From Oscillospiraceae bacterium (lineage in GTDB: Bacteria > Bacillota > Clostridia > Oscillospirales > Oscillospiraceae), in contig JAAWSV010000020.1 of NCBI GenBank assembly GCA_022801715.1, positions 1 through 42,694 on the forward strand: DNA of 42,694 nt. The letters run 5' to 3'. The notes beneath the pieces were generated by a model. The model saw only the letters and a list, made by a program, of their open reading frames with translations, did not search any database and had not been told where the DNA came from. Positions within the stretch are counted from its first letter, which is position 1; each line of letters begins with the position of its first letter. Below, piece by piece: positions 23,897-31,889 of the stretch. The position numbers and the translations under genes were made by a program.

Positions 23897-24597
23897 AACG
23901 CCGCCTCCCGTCTCAAAAACCGCAGGTAGGCGCGGACAAAGTCCCGATACTTGTACTTGGAGATGGGGGCCTGCGTCCCGCCCCGGAGCAGCACCTCTGT
24001 CCGGGTGTAGGACTCCACATGGCTCAGGTTTATCAGGTATCCCTTGTGGACCCTGAAAAAGCCCTCTCCCAGCTCCGTCTCCAGCGCACCAATTTTGCCG
24101 GCGCAGGACTCTGTCCCCTCCAAGCTGTGGAGAAGTACCCGGTGGTTGCTGCCCTCAATACAGATGATGCTGTCCATGGGCAGCGTGCGCCCGCCGCCTC
24201 TCAGGCGCAGGGTGACCATCCGGGGCGGCTCCGCCGGGAGCTGAGACAGAGCGCGGCGGAATACGGCGGCAAATCGTGCCTCGTCTACAGGCTTGAGGAG
24301 GTAGTGGAGGGCCCCCACGTCAAAGGCGTCGTAGACATAGTCCTCGTGGCCGGTGACAAAGACCAGCGCCGGCTGACGGCGCAGCGGGAGGGCCCGGATG
24401 GTCCGGGCCAAGGCCGTGCCGTCGGCTCCGGGCAGGGCCACGTCTACAAAGAGCAGGTCCATAGGTGTCCCGCTGGCGAGGCAGTCCTCCGCGGAGGCGT
24501 ACTCGGTGATGCGACAGGGCTCCCCCTGCTGCTGGATCAAATGGGTGAGACGGGCCCGGGCGCCGGCCTCGTCATCACAGATGGCAATGTTGATCAT
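23893..24597 (-). CDS. LytTR-family response regulator (AgrA-like)
   Basis: A 234-residue two-component regulator. The receiver domain has the acidic pair at 8-9 (IAICDDE), the phosphoacceptor aspartate at 52 (LLFVDVALPGADG) and the KPVDEARF lysine. The C-terminal LytTR DNA-binding domain shows SIICIEGSNHRVLLHSLEG, FFRVHKGYLINLSHVESY and SKYKYRDFVRAYL. The ATG at 24597 is preferred, because GAGG lies 8 bases upstream and the family starts right before the beta-1 strand; a longer reading frame to 24696 has no support. It is the first gene of the operon. Confidence 0.94.
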   Translation of the reverse strand: MINIAICDDEAGARARLTHLIQQQGEPCRITEYASAEDCLASGTPMDLLFVDVALPGADGTALARTIRALPLRRQPALVFVTGHEDYVYDAFDVGALHYLLKPVDEARFAAVFRRALSQLPAEPPRMVTLRLRGGGRTLPMDSIICIEGSNHRVLLHSLEGTESCAGKIGALETELGEGFFRVHKGYLINLSHVESYTRTEVLLRGGTQAPISKYKYRDFVRAYLRFLRREAAL

Positions 24598-24694
24598 ACT
24601 TGTTTCCTCGGCTCTTATATCGGCTGAAAGCACATCGGGAGAAAGGCCCCCTGCGCAACTGGACGGGTTTGGGACGTAAATGGTCCAAAAGATC

Positions 24695-24734
24695 AAAAAA
24701 GAGGCCCCAGCAGAATTCGTTCCGCCGGGGCCTC
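24695..24734 (-). terminator. Terminator of the flavin reductase gene
   Basis: Read on the minus strand, GAGGCCCC (24734-24727) pairs with GGGGCCTC (24708-24701) and is followed by six T. Confidence 0.85.
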
Positions 24735-24741
24735 GGGCTGC

Positions 24742-25311
24742 TTACTTCATCAAATCCTTTCCGGAGGACCAGGCCTGACCCACCTTCTCGCCGATGGCGT
24801 AGTAGCCGCTCTGGAAGGTGTCAAAGACGAAAGCGTTGAGGCGCTTGGGGTCCACCTTGCCCTTCTCGTCCAGCACGCTCTCCTCCGCCAGCACGTTGAT
24901 GATCTCGCCTACCACCCGGAAGCCGTAGTCCGTGTGGTGGTACTCCATCACCCGGCACTCCAAGGTCAGGGGAAACTCCTCCACCACCGGGGCGTCCACC
25001 TTTTCGCTCTTTACCGCGTGGAGGCCGCTGCGCGCGAACTTGTCGGCCATCTTGTTGCCGCTGGCGATGCCGAAGAAGTCCGCCGCCTGCAGGTGGGGGA
25101 TGTCGGCGATGCTCAGGGTGAAGGCCATGCGCTTTTTGATGTTCTCGGCAGTCTTGTGGCTCTCGCTGATGTTCAGGGCCACCTTGTCATGGTCGCAGAT
25201 GCCGCCCCAAGCCATGTTCATCACGTCCACCGTACCGTCGTCGCAGTAGGTGGCGATCATCAATACAGGCATGGGAAACACATAATCTTTGACACCTAAA
25301 TCTTTTTTCAT
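24742..25311 (-). CDS. Flavin reductase family protein
   Basis: A 189-residue protein of the FMN-binding split-barrel flavin reductase family. It opens with FPMPVLMIATYCDDGTVDVMN and MAWGGICDHDKVALNIS, followed by SHKTAENIKKRMAFTLSIAD and DFFGIASGNKMADKF, which are standard for the family (FMN contact and dimer regions). The C-terminal half has LTLECRVMEY and VVGEIINVLAEE. Proteins of this type reduce FMN with NAD(P)H or act as flavoproteins of unknown partner. GGAGGA lies 6 bases before the ATG. It is a single-gene unit with its own terminator, divergent from the GH42 gene. Confidence 0.95.
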   Translation of the reverse strand: MKKDLGVKDYVFPMPVLMIATYCDDGTVDVMNMAWGGICDHDKVALNISESHKTAENIKKRMAFTLSIADIPHLQAADFFGIASGNKMADKFARSGLHAVKSEKVDAPVVEEFPLTLECRVMEYHHTDYGFRVVGEIINVLAEESVLDEKGKVDPKRLNAFVFDTFQSGYYAIGEKVGQAWSSGKDLMK

Positions 25312-25339
25312 AAAAGGTCCTCCGTTTCAAAAAATAGAG

Positions 25340-25368
25340 TGGACAATTTCTCTGACACTTATTATAAT
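25340..25368 (+). promoter_or_regulatory. Promoter of the GH42 gene
   Basis: TGGACA (25340-25345), a 17-base spacer and a perfect TATAAT (25363-25368), 53 bases before the start codon. It overlaps the region that must also hold the divergent flavin reductase promoter. Confidence 0.75.
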
Positions 25369-25420
25369 GGCCTCGCAGGAAAAAACAAGTACTCTTTTGC
25401 GGAAAAGGAGCGAAGTGACC

Positions 25421-27370
25421 ATGTGGCTTGGTGTTGACTACTACCCCGAACAGTGGGATGAGGCTCTGCTGGACAGCGATTTGGATACGATTGCAGAGCT
25501 GGGCTGTAATGTGATCCGTATTGCGGAGTTTGCGTGGCACCGGATGGAGCCTCGAGAGGGGGAGTTTGACTTCTCCTTTTTTGACCGGGTGATTGAGAGG
25601 GCGAAGGAGCGGGGGCTTCGGGTGATCTTGGGGACGCCCACCGCCGCTGTTCCCGCTTGGCTGGTCAGGACCCACCCGGACGTGTTGTCCCAAGACGAGC
25701 ACGGGCAGAGCCGGGGCTTTGGCGGCCGACGGCACGGCTGCTATAACAGCCCTGCTATGCGGCGGTACGCGGAGCGGATTACCCGGGCCATGGCGGAGCA
25801 CTACCAAGAGGAGGGGCAGGTGGTGGCTTGGCAGATCGACAACGAGATCGGCCACGAGGGCAGCGACCTCTGCTGGTGTCCCCACTGCCGCCGGGGGTTT
25901 CAGGCGTTTCTGCGGCAGAAGTTCCAGGGGGACATTGACTCCCTCAATGAGACCTATGGCACCGCCTTCTGGTCCCAGGAGTACAACAGCTTTGAGGAGA
26001 TCCCTCTCCCCGTTCCCACCCTCACCGCCCACAACCCGGCCCTGCGTTTGGACTGGGAGCGGTTTCGCAGTGAGAGTATCGCCGGCTTTATCGACCTTCA
26101 AGCGCGGCTCATCCGGGAGAGCATCCCCGGCGCTGTGGTCATCCATGACTTTCCCGGCGGCGGGCTGGACAAGCACGCGGACTATGCTGCGGCGGCAAAG
26201 CCTCTGAATATTGCCGCCTATAACAACTACCCTGTCTGGGGCGGGCAGAAGGAGCCCCTGCCGCCCCATGAGATCGCATTCGGTCTGGACTATATCCGGG
26301 GGCTGAAGGGGCAGAATTTCTGGGTCACCGAGGCCATCATGGGGGCCCAAGGCCACGATGTCACCGGCTTTCTCCCACGGCCCAATCAGGCCAAGCTCTG
26401 GTCCTATCAGGCCATGGCCCACGGCTGTGAGAGCCTGCTCTACTTCCGCTACCGGGGGGCCGTGAAGGGGGCGGAGCAGTTCTGCTACGGCGTGTTGGAC
26501 GCGGACAACCGGCGGGGGCGGAAGTTCTATGAGGTGCAGAACTTCTTCCGGGATATCCGGCAGTACGAGGCGGCCCTCACCGCCCCCATCCGCAGCGACG
26601 TGGCTATGGTCTATGACTACGACTCACTCTCCGCTTTCCGCATCCAGCGGCAGAGCCTGCTGCTGGACTGCCACGCCGAGATGAAGCGGCTCTATAGGCC
26701 CTTCTATGATCGAAATGTGCCTGTGGACGTGGTCCCTCTCTGGGCCGACCTCTCCGGGTACAAGGTGGTGGCGGCCCCCTATTTGATCATAACAAAACCG
26801 GACTTCCGGGATCGGGCCAAGGCCTTTGTGGAGGGGGGCGGCACGCTGGTGCTTACCTGCCGCACGGGGGTGAAGGATCCGGACAACAATCTGATCTTCG
26901 GTGAGAGCATCCCCGTGGGCTGGCAGGAGCTGGCAGGCGTCGCGGTGGAGGAAACCGAGAGCTTACAGGATGCCGACGCCTTCTCTGTATTGGGGCAGGG
27001 GGACTTCGCCGGGCAGAAGGGACACGGCGGCATCCTCCGGGATTTGTTGCGCGTCCGGGATGCGGAGGTGCTTTTCCGCTACGGCGACCCCTTCTACAAC
27101 AGCTATGCCGCCGTCACAAGGAGGCGCTGGGGGAAGGGCGCGGTGTACTACATCGGCTGCGCACTGGACCAGAAAACCACCGCACTGGTGCTGAAGGCGG
27201 CGCTCCGGGAGCAGGGGATCGAGACCGTCTCCTCGGAGGCGGGGGTGGAGATCGTCTGCCGGGGCGGCGCGGGGCAGCGCATCCGCATGGTGCTCAACCA
27301 CAATGACCGCTGTGTGGAGGTGGAGGGAGAGGCGCTCCCGCCCTTCGGCTGCCGGGTGGAGGTACGGTAA
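25421..27370 (+). CDS. GH42 beta-galactosidase
   Basis: A 649-residue cytoplasmic glycoside hydrolase that releases terminal beta-galactose from small oligosaccharides. It starts with MWLGVDYYPEQWDEALLDSD, the family's N-terminal signature. The acid/base glutamate is E142 in WQIDNEIGHE and the nucleophile is E304 in FWVTEAIMG. Cysteines 107, 151, 153 and 156 form the zinc cluster seen in many GH42 enzymes. After the TIM barrel come the trimerisation domain (VDVVPLWADLSGYKVVAAPY, GGTLVLTCRTGVKD) and a short beta domain. The start at 25421 matches family length, with AAGGAG 11 bases upstream. There is no signal peptide. It stands alone, without a linked sugar transporter. Confidence 0.96.
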   Translation: MWLGVDYYPEQWDEALLDSDLDTIAELGCNVIRIAEFAWHRMEPREGEFDFSFFDRVIERAKERGLRVILGTPTAAVPAWLVRTHPDVLSQDEHGQSRGFGGRRHGCYNSPAMRRYAERITRAMAEHYQEEGQVVAWQIDNEIGHEGSDLCWCPHCRRGFQAFLRQKFQGDIDSLNETYGTAFWSQEYNSFEEIPLPVPTLTAHNPALRLDWERFRSESIAGFIDLQARLIRESIPGAVVIHDFPGGGLDKHADYAAAAKPLNIAAYNNYPVWGGQKEPLPPHEIAFGLDYIRGLKGQNFWVTEAIMGAQGHDVTGFLPRPNQAKLWSYQAMAHGCESLLYFRYRGAVKGAEQFCYGVLDADNRRGRKFYEVQNFFRDIRQYEAALTAPIRSDVAMVYDYDSLSAFRIQRQSLLLDCHAEMKRLYRPFYDRNVPVDVVPLWADLSGYKVVAAPYLIITKPDFRDRAKAFVEGGGTLVLTCRTGVKDPDNNLIFGESIPVGWQELAGVAVEETESLQDADAFSVLGQGDFAGQKGHGGILRDLLRVRDAEVLFRYGDPFYNSYAAVTRRRWGKGAVYYIGCALDQKTTALVLKAALREQGIETVSSEAGVEIVCRGGAGQRIRMVLNHNDRCVEVEGEALPPFGCRVEVR

Positions 27371-27380
27371 GAGGAATAAA

Positions 27381-27424
27381 CTGCCCCCGCCTGATCTGAG
27401 CTTCTTCAGATCGGGCGGGGGTAG
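27381..27424. terminator. Long GC-rich hairpin between convergent genes
   Basis: A 19-bp stem with two G-T pairs (27381-27399 with 27406-27424) around the loop GCTTCT. It lacks a clear T-run on either side. It lies between the ends of the GH42 and ZIP genes, so it probably stops or stabilises both transcripts. Confidence 0.6.
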
Positions 27425-27467
27425 CAGCTTCAATAGAAACAGAGCTTGTGGCCCCAAGAGCGGTTTT

Positions 27468-28250
27468 TTATCCCAGTACCACATCCAAGGCAAGCATGAT
27501 GGTAAATCCCGCCGCAAAAAACAGTGTTCCAAGGTTGGAGTGTTTTCCGGCGGAGGTTTCCGGGATCAATTCCTCCACGACGACATAGATCATGGCTCCT
27601 GCCGCAAAGCTGAGAAGATAGGGCAGGGCGGGGAGGACCAGCCCTGCCGCCCAGATGGTCAGCATGGCTGCTGCTGGCTCAGCTGCGCCGGACAGGACTC
27701 CATATAAAAACGCCCGGCCTTTTTTCATGCCCTCCCCTCGAAGGGGGATAGAAATGACGGCGCCTTCTGGGAAGTTCTGAATGGCAATGCCAATGGACAG
27801 AGCCAAGGTGGCGGCTGCTGTAATTGTCTCACTCCCGGCCATCCAGCCTGCCAGTACCACACCCACAGCCATACCCTCTGGAATATTGTGGAGGGTGATG
27901 GCCAGCACCAGCATAGTGGCCCGCCTCAGCCGGGCATGAGGCCCCTCCGGCTGGCTGCTGTTTTGGTGCAGATGGGGAATCGTCCTGTCCAGCACCAGCA
28001 AAAACAGGATACCCAACCAAAAGCCAGTGACAGCCGGGAGGAACGCCCATCGCCCCAGATCCGCCGCCTGTTCCATGGCTGGAAGCAGCAAGTTCCAGAT
28101 GGAGGCCGCCACCATGACCCCTGCCGCAAAGCCGGTTAAGGCCCGTTGGATTGACAGATTCATGGTGTCTTTTTGAAAAAATACACACCCTGCTCCAAGG
28201 GATGTTCCTAAAAGGGGAAGGAATAATTCGGCCAGTACGTTTTTTACCAT
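27468..28250 (-). CDS. ZIP family metal transporter
   Basis: A 260-residue inner-membrane protein with eight hydrophobic segments, of the GufA/ZupT kind that takes up zinc or other divalent metals. The metal-site motifs are on helices 4 and 5: TLHNIPEGMAVGV and IGIAIQNFPEGAVISIPL. The variable loop contains a histidine-bearing HLHQNSSQPEGPHARLRR. The ATG at 28250 gives the family's usual beginning (LPLLGTSLGAGCVFF). A GTG at 28295 would add 15 residues; neither has a strong ribosome site (GGGGGCGAG lies well upstream of 28250). It is a single gene convergent with GH42. I found no clear metal-regulator box in front of it. Confidence 0.93.
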   Translation of the reverse strand: MVKNVLAELFLPLLGTSLGAGCVFFQKDTMNLSIQRALTGFAAGVMVAASIWNLLLPAMEQAADLGRWAFLPAVTGFWLGILFLLVLDRTIPHLHQNSSQPEGPHARLRRATMLVLAITLHNIPEGMAVGVVLAGWMAGSETITAAATLALSIGIAIQNFPEGAVISIPLRGEGMKKGRAFLYGVLSGAAEPAAAMLTIWAAGLVLPALPYLLSFAAGAMIYVVVEELIPETSAGKHSNLGTLFFAAGFTIMLALDVVLG

Positions 28251-28427
28251 TTTTGGATGCTCGCCCCCAAACAGTATGGTATTGTGGATTTTCACCGATC
28301 CATATTTGTGTATTATTTGAGGGAGACGTTGAAATCACTCAACAGATGCCTCTGTTTGGCGTTTCTATATTTTTCCAGTCAACTTATTACGGAAAGATCA
28401 GGCGGTATTTACATATGAGGGGTCCCT

Positions 28428-29546
28428 TCAAATATGGAATTTTTGAAACTCTTGAATGGTTGCTTCGAGTAGCTGCTTATTCTCCCGCTGGGGCTGTAAA
28501 AACTGCTGCATCTCCGCAAATACCTGCCCAATATCCTCTAAGTCGGAATCAGTATAGATGAGTGTAAATATATTGTATTTACGAAAATAGTCCTTGTGCT
28601 TCTGCATTTCTCTTTCAAAATTTGCTTTTGCTTCTTGATTGATTTGCGCTTGATTTTTCCCCTTTGTACCGGCTAAATATCCGTGCGTTGACCAAGGAGA
28701 CAGCTCAAAGCCCTGCTTTTGGAGGGTATAAGGGTTAATAATAGTAAAATCTAAGCGATATTGATGCTGAACGCTCATGCCGCCATATCTCAGCTCCGGG
28801 ATGAGAAGGGGCACGCGCTGCGGGTGTTTGCTTTGCTCAACAAAGTCACAATACATCTCGGCAATTTTCATCTCGTGAGGAGATCCAGACTGTCGGACAA
28901 GCACATCCTTAAAGAAGAGCAGGTATTGCTCGACTGACGAAAATTTAATTGTATCAGGTACATTTGGGATCACAAATCCCGTTTTCATGATATGACCGAT
29001 TGTCCAATAATCTGGCTGGAAGTGGCGAATTTCGCTTACATCATTTTCCCACGCTCCATTTTTGAACCGGGGCGTAATAAGAATCCCATAGTTTGCATTT
29101 TTCTGTCCTATCCATAGTGCGGCCTCTTCTTTTTTGGGGCGCCGCTTTGAAAGAGAGTAATAATTCCGCAAATAGGTTCGTTTCAAAAATAAGATGGTAT
29201 AAGTCATCAGCTCCTGATCGGATACTAAAAGCTGCTGAAACTGATAGGCGGCTCTCATCTCCTCCCGACCTTCATCCACTGTGCGTATGTGGTTCATCAT
29301 TCCTTGGAACCACAGCGAAACAAACTCGTCTGCTGATGTGATCACATCGTCGGTGACATTCATATATGTCTTGTGTTTTCCACCTATCTTGGCATTCAGT
29401 GATAGCTGTTGAGATTTGAAGTCTGAGGGATCAACTTGGCTAAAGGCGTACCGATTTAATATGCCGGGAAGGAGTGTGTTGATTTTATCCGTCAGCATGT
29501 CGATTTGTTCATTTCGTTTCTTTTCAAACCATGCGTTTTCTGTCAT
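28428..29546 (-). CDS. AT-rich gene for a possible PD-(D/E)XK nuclease-like protein
   Basis: A 372-residue soluble protein, clearly more AT-rich than its neighbours. The first 240 residues are mostly helical. The C-terminal part has ELRYGGMSVQHQYRLDFTII (E251, D266), a following GFELSPW (E281) and THGYLAGTKGK. The order acidic - D in a beta strand - ExS, followed by lysines, resembles a PD-(D/E)XK nuclease core with serine in place of the last lysine. The end (YNIFTLIYTDSDLEDI) fits a Rossmann-like strand-helix. I do not recognise a named family. GGGGGGA lies 8 bases before the ATG. It is a lone gene with its own promoter, suggesting transfer and perhaps defence, but this is inference. Confidence 0.7.
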   Translation of the reverse strand: MTENAWFEKKRNEQIDMLTDKINTLLPGILNRYAFSQVDPSDFKSQQLSLNAKIGGKHKTYMNVTDDVITSADEFVSLWFQGMMNHIRTVDEGREEMRAAYQFQQLLVSDQELMTYTILFLKRTYLRNYYSLSKRRPKKEEAALWIGQKNANYGILITPRFKNGAWENDVSEIRHFQPDYWTIGHIMKTGFVIPNVPDTIKFSSVEQYLLFFKDVLVRQSGSPHEMKIAEMYCDFVEQSKHPQRVPLLIPELRYGGMSVQHQYRLDFTIINPYTLQKQGFELSPWSTHGYLAGTKGKNQAQINQEAKANFEREMQKHKDYFRKYNIFTLIYTDSDLEDIGQVFAEMQQFLQPQRENKQLLEATIQEFQKFHI

Positions 29547-29645
29547 ATATTTAATCCCCCCTGCTGCCTGTAGGCTTAAAAACTATGATTATATTTGATT
29601 CCTCACCCAAAATCCGCTGTATATCATGGCATTTTTGTTGTACTC

Positions 29646-29674
29646 ATTATAGCACAGTGCAAAAATTCTGGCTA
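29646..29674 (-). promoter_or_regulatory. Promoter of the AT-rich gene
   Basis: On the minus strand TAGCCA (29669-29674), a 17-base spacer and TATAAT (29646-29651) with an extended TGTGC in front. The leader to the ATG is about 95 bases. Confidence 0.65.
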
Positions 29675-29702
29675 CTGAAATACCATATTATTTTGCAAAA
29701 GG

Positions 29703-29729
29703 AAACCGCCGGCTTTCGTCGGCGGTTTT
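29703..29729. terminator. Hairpin terminator of the DMT transporter gene
   Basis: AAACCGCCG / CGGCGGTTT arms (29703-29711 with about 29720-29728) with a short loop and T-rich flanks on both strands. It lies downstream of the minus-strand DMT gene. The 29547-29798 space otherwise holds only the promoter at 29646. Confidence 0.7.
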
Positions 29730-29798
29730 CGCGGTTTGAACTTTTGGAGAAAGAGAGGGCTATTTTCGGGCCGGAAATTCCTGACGCTGCTGTAGGTC

Positions 29799-30779
29799 TC
29801 AGAAATTCCGGTGGGTTTCGTGCATTTTGGTGGGCTTTTCTGTTGTGACAAGGGCAACGCCGAGACAGTTGATGATCAGGCTGGCAAACACGTAGCCGGA
29901 GCGCAGGGAGTCCCCTAACATGATGGCGGAGCTGAAAACACCCAATACAGGGGAAAGCAGTGAAAAGATCATGACCTTGCTCAACGGATTATACTTATAG
30001 AGCTGGTTGGAAAAAATCAGTGCCGCGCCGCTGGTCAGAACCAGCACGGCGGTGGGCAGAAGCGCGGCGCTCCCGGCTGTAAACGAGCACGCACCGCCTC
30101 CTAAGGCCCCGATCATGACCAGCAGGGCGCCGCTGATAACAGACTGCCATCCGCCAACCCAAATGGCACTGCGGCCCCGGGAGATGATCTTCAAATAGGC
30201 CGCGCCAAGAGAGCCGGAGAGCTGGCCCAAGAGGAGCAGAAGTGCACCGAAGAGCGAGGCGGCAGCTCCTTGTCGTATGTCCTCCCAGTTTAGGATGACC
30301 ACCGCGAATACCCCTAAAATACACCCTGTTATCTTCCTGCCCGTCAGCGCGTCCTCTCTAAAAAGGAACGCGGAAATCAGAATGCCGAAAAAAGCGCCTG
30401 CGCTGGACAGAATAGACGTCTGCACACCGGAGGAGAAGGCGGCGCCAAAATTGAAAAAGATGTACTGTGCTACACCCATCATGAGACCCAGCTTCGTCAG
30501 CTGCCAGAGGTCGGAAAGGTGCTCCGGCAGCAGGCGGGTCCCCCTGAGACGGCAGTAGGCCAGGCCGATCAGCCCCGCCCCTAACAGCCGAATGCCCGCA
30601 AAGTGGATGATCTCCAAAACATCCACCCCGGATATACCGAGGCCGGCGTAGCTCATCTTTGTCAGAGGCCCGGATATCGCCCAGAAGAAATGCACCACCG
30701 TAATAAAAAAGTAAAAGGTCACACCCCCGGCGTAGAGTGCGCCCTCCCGCCGCTCCTTTTCCTGTATTGACTCGTTCAT
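29799..30779 (-). CDS. DMT superfamily (EamA) transporter
   Basis: A 326-residue inner-membrane protein with about ten hydrophobic helices in two EamA repeats, as in drug/metabolite exporters. Typical spots are GIRLLGAGLIGLAYCRL at the end of helix 2, FGAAFSSGVQTSILSSAGAFFGILISAFLFRED in the first repeat (split here) and MIFSLLSPVLGVFSSAIMLGD in the second. The ATG at 30779 is chosen, with GGGGGA 6 bases upstream; a TTG 21 bases earlier is weaker. It is transcribed divergently from the DeoR gene. The substrate cannot be predicted. Confidence 0.92.
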   Translation of the reverse strand: MNESIQEKERREGALYAGGVTFYFFITVVHFFWAISGPLTKMSYAGLGISGVDVLEIIHFAGIRLLGAGLIGLAYCRLRGTRLLPEHLSDLWQLTKLGLMMGVAQYIFFNFGAAFSSGVQTSILSSAGAFFGILISAFLFREDALTGRKITGCILGVFAVVILNWEDIRQGAAASLFGALLLLLGQLSGSLGAAYLKIISRGRSAIWVGGWQSVISGALLVMIGALGGGACSFTAGSAALLPTAVLVLTSGAALIFSNQLYKYNPLSKVMIFSLLSPVLGVFSSAIMLGDSLRSGYVFASLIINCLGVALVTTEKPTKMHETHRNF

Positions 30780-30916
30780 CTGCGGTCCCCCTATCGGCAA
30801 TCTGTTGTATTGACCTATGTCCTCCCCCTATTGGTGTGGAGGACGTTTTTTCTTAAATCGGATGAAGCCCTCTTCATTTCAAAAAAAGGATTTACCCAAT
30901 ATCTGCCTGATTGGCC

Positions 30917-30945
30917 TTGCTATTTCTCGACAAATTTGCTATAAT
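30917..30945 (+). promoter_or_regulatory. Promoter and candidate operator of the DeoR gene
   Basis: TTGCTA (30917-30922), a 17-base spacer and perfect TATAAT (30940-30945). The spacer contains CGACAAATTTG (30928-30938). A related TTGACAAATTT lies downstream near 30979. The same CGACAAA core sits in the spacer of the catabolic operon promoter at 37940. Confidence 0.7.
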
Positions 30946-31011
30946 TTGAATAAGAAATACGAAAAACAGCGGCCGAATTTTGACAAATTTAGATTAAGGT
31001 TGGTAGGAAAC

Positions 31012-31785
31012 ATGATCCGTGCTGAGCGAATCGAGAAAATCAAGGAGCTTGCCAGGAAACAGGATATCATCACATGGGAGGAGATCCAGCGCTGCTTGAA
31101 TGTGTCCAAGGCCACTGCCCAGCGGGATGTGGAGATCCTCTGCAATGCCAGCGTTCTGCAAAAGACCCGTGGCGGCGCTATCTATATCCAAGAGCCCGAT
31201 GCCCGTGAGCTCTCCTTGGCGGCCAGAGAGATCACCAACAGAGAGGAGAAGCGGCGCATCGCCGCCGCTGCTCTGGAGTTTGTGGAGCCCGGCTCCACCA
31301 TCATGCTGGACTCCGGCTCCACTGTCCTGGAGCTGGCCCGTCAGATTCCCGCCGACATTCCCCTGACCGCCATCACCTATGAGCTTCCTACCGCCGTTAT
31401 GCTGGACAGCAATCCGAACGCCGAGATCTATCTGCTGGGCGGAAAGCTGCGCCGGAACTTTGAGGCCTGCCACGGTTACTTCGCGGAGAATATGCTCAGT
31501 CAGTTCCACGCCAGTGTCTGCTTCTTGGGCATCGACGCTGTGAACATCCAGAATGGCATTGGTCAGCACAATATGTACGATGTGCGGATTAAGCAGATCA
31601 TGATTGAGAACTCCGCCAAGGTCATCCTCTTGGCCGACCACTCAAAATTCACCAACATGGCCTTTATCCATGTGGCCTCTCTGAGCCAGATTGATGTGAT
31701 TATCACCGATTCCCGCTTGGACAAGAGCATTCTTCAGGAGCTGGACCGGCAGGGTATCCGCGTCATCATCGTTCCGATGGAGTAG
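31012..31785 (+). CDS. DeoR/GlpR family transcriptional regulator
   Basis: A 257-residue regulator. The N-terminal helix-turn-helix (about 1-55) has the DeoR signature: RIEKIKELARKQDIITWEEI, NVSKATAQRDVEILC and LQKTRGGAIYI. The C-terminal sugar-phosphate sensor domain shows IMLDSGSTVLELARQIP, LTAITYELPTAVML, IYLLGGKLRRNFEACHG and the closing ILLADHSKF and DVIITDSRLD motifs. Such proteins usually repress a sugar operon and release DNA on binding a phosphorylated intermediate. The ATG at 31012 is chosen from family length, with TAGGAA upstream. It faces the minus-strand kinase/ABC operon, whose product could be the inducer. Confidence 0.94.
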   Translation: MIRAERIEKIKELARKQDIITWEEIQRCLNVSKATAQRDVEILCNASVLQKTRGGAIYIQEPDARELSLAAREITNREEKRRIAAAALEFVEPGSTIMLDSGSTVLELARQIPADIPLTAITYELPTAVMLDSNPNAEIYLLGGKLRRNFEACHGYFAENMLSQFHASVCFLGIDAVNIQNGIGQHNMYDVRIKQIMIENSAKVILLADHSKFTNMAFIHVASLSQIDVIITDSRLDKSILQELDRQGIRVIIVPME

Positions 31786-31832
31786 ACGGTGGGGTATGCG
31801 GGCTCTCCCGAAACCATAAAAATACCAAAAGA

Positions 31833-31879
31833 GGACGCCTTGGGAGCGAACCGCTGCGGTTCTCCATCCCAAGGCGTCC
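31833..31879. terminator. Bidirectional terminator between DeoR gene and catabolic operon
   Basis: A 13-bp perfect outer stem GGACGCCTTGGGA / TCCCAAGGCGTCC encloses a second hairpin GAACCG / CGGTTC. It is T-rich on the plus-strand exit (CCTTTC) and more so on the minus-strand exit (CTCTTTTGG). Confidence 0.85.
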
Positions 31880-31889
31880 CTTTCAGCCT

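Noticed and set aside
25312-25420. Dyad AGTG...CACT between the flavin reductase and GH42 genes as operator
   Set aside because: Only four bases pair at each end with no further symmetry; too weak to call.
27381-27424. Riboswitch or structured RNA in the GH42-ZIP gap
   Set aside because: It is a simple long hairpin between convergent gene ends, with no conserved aptamer motif; a terminator is more likely.
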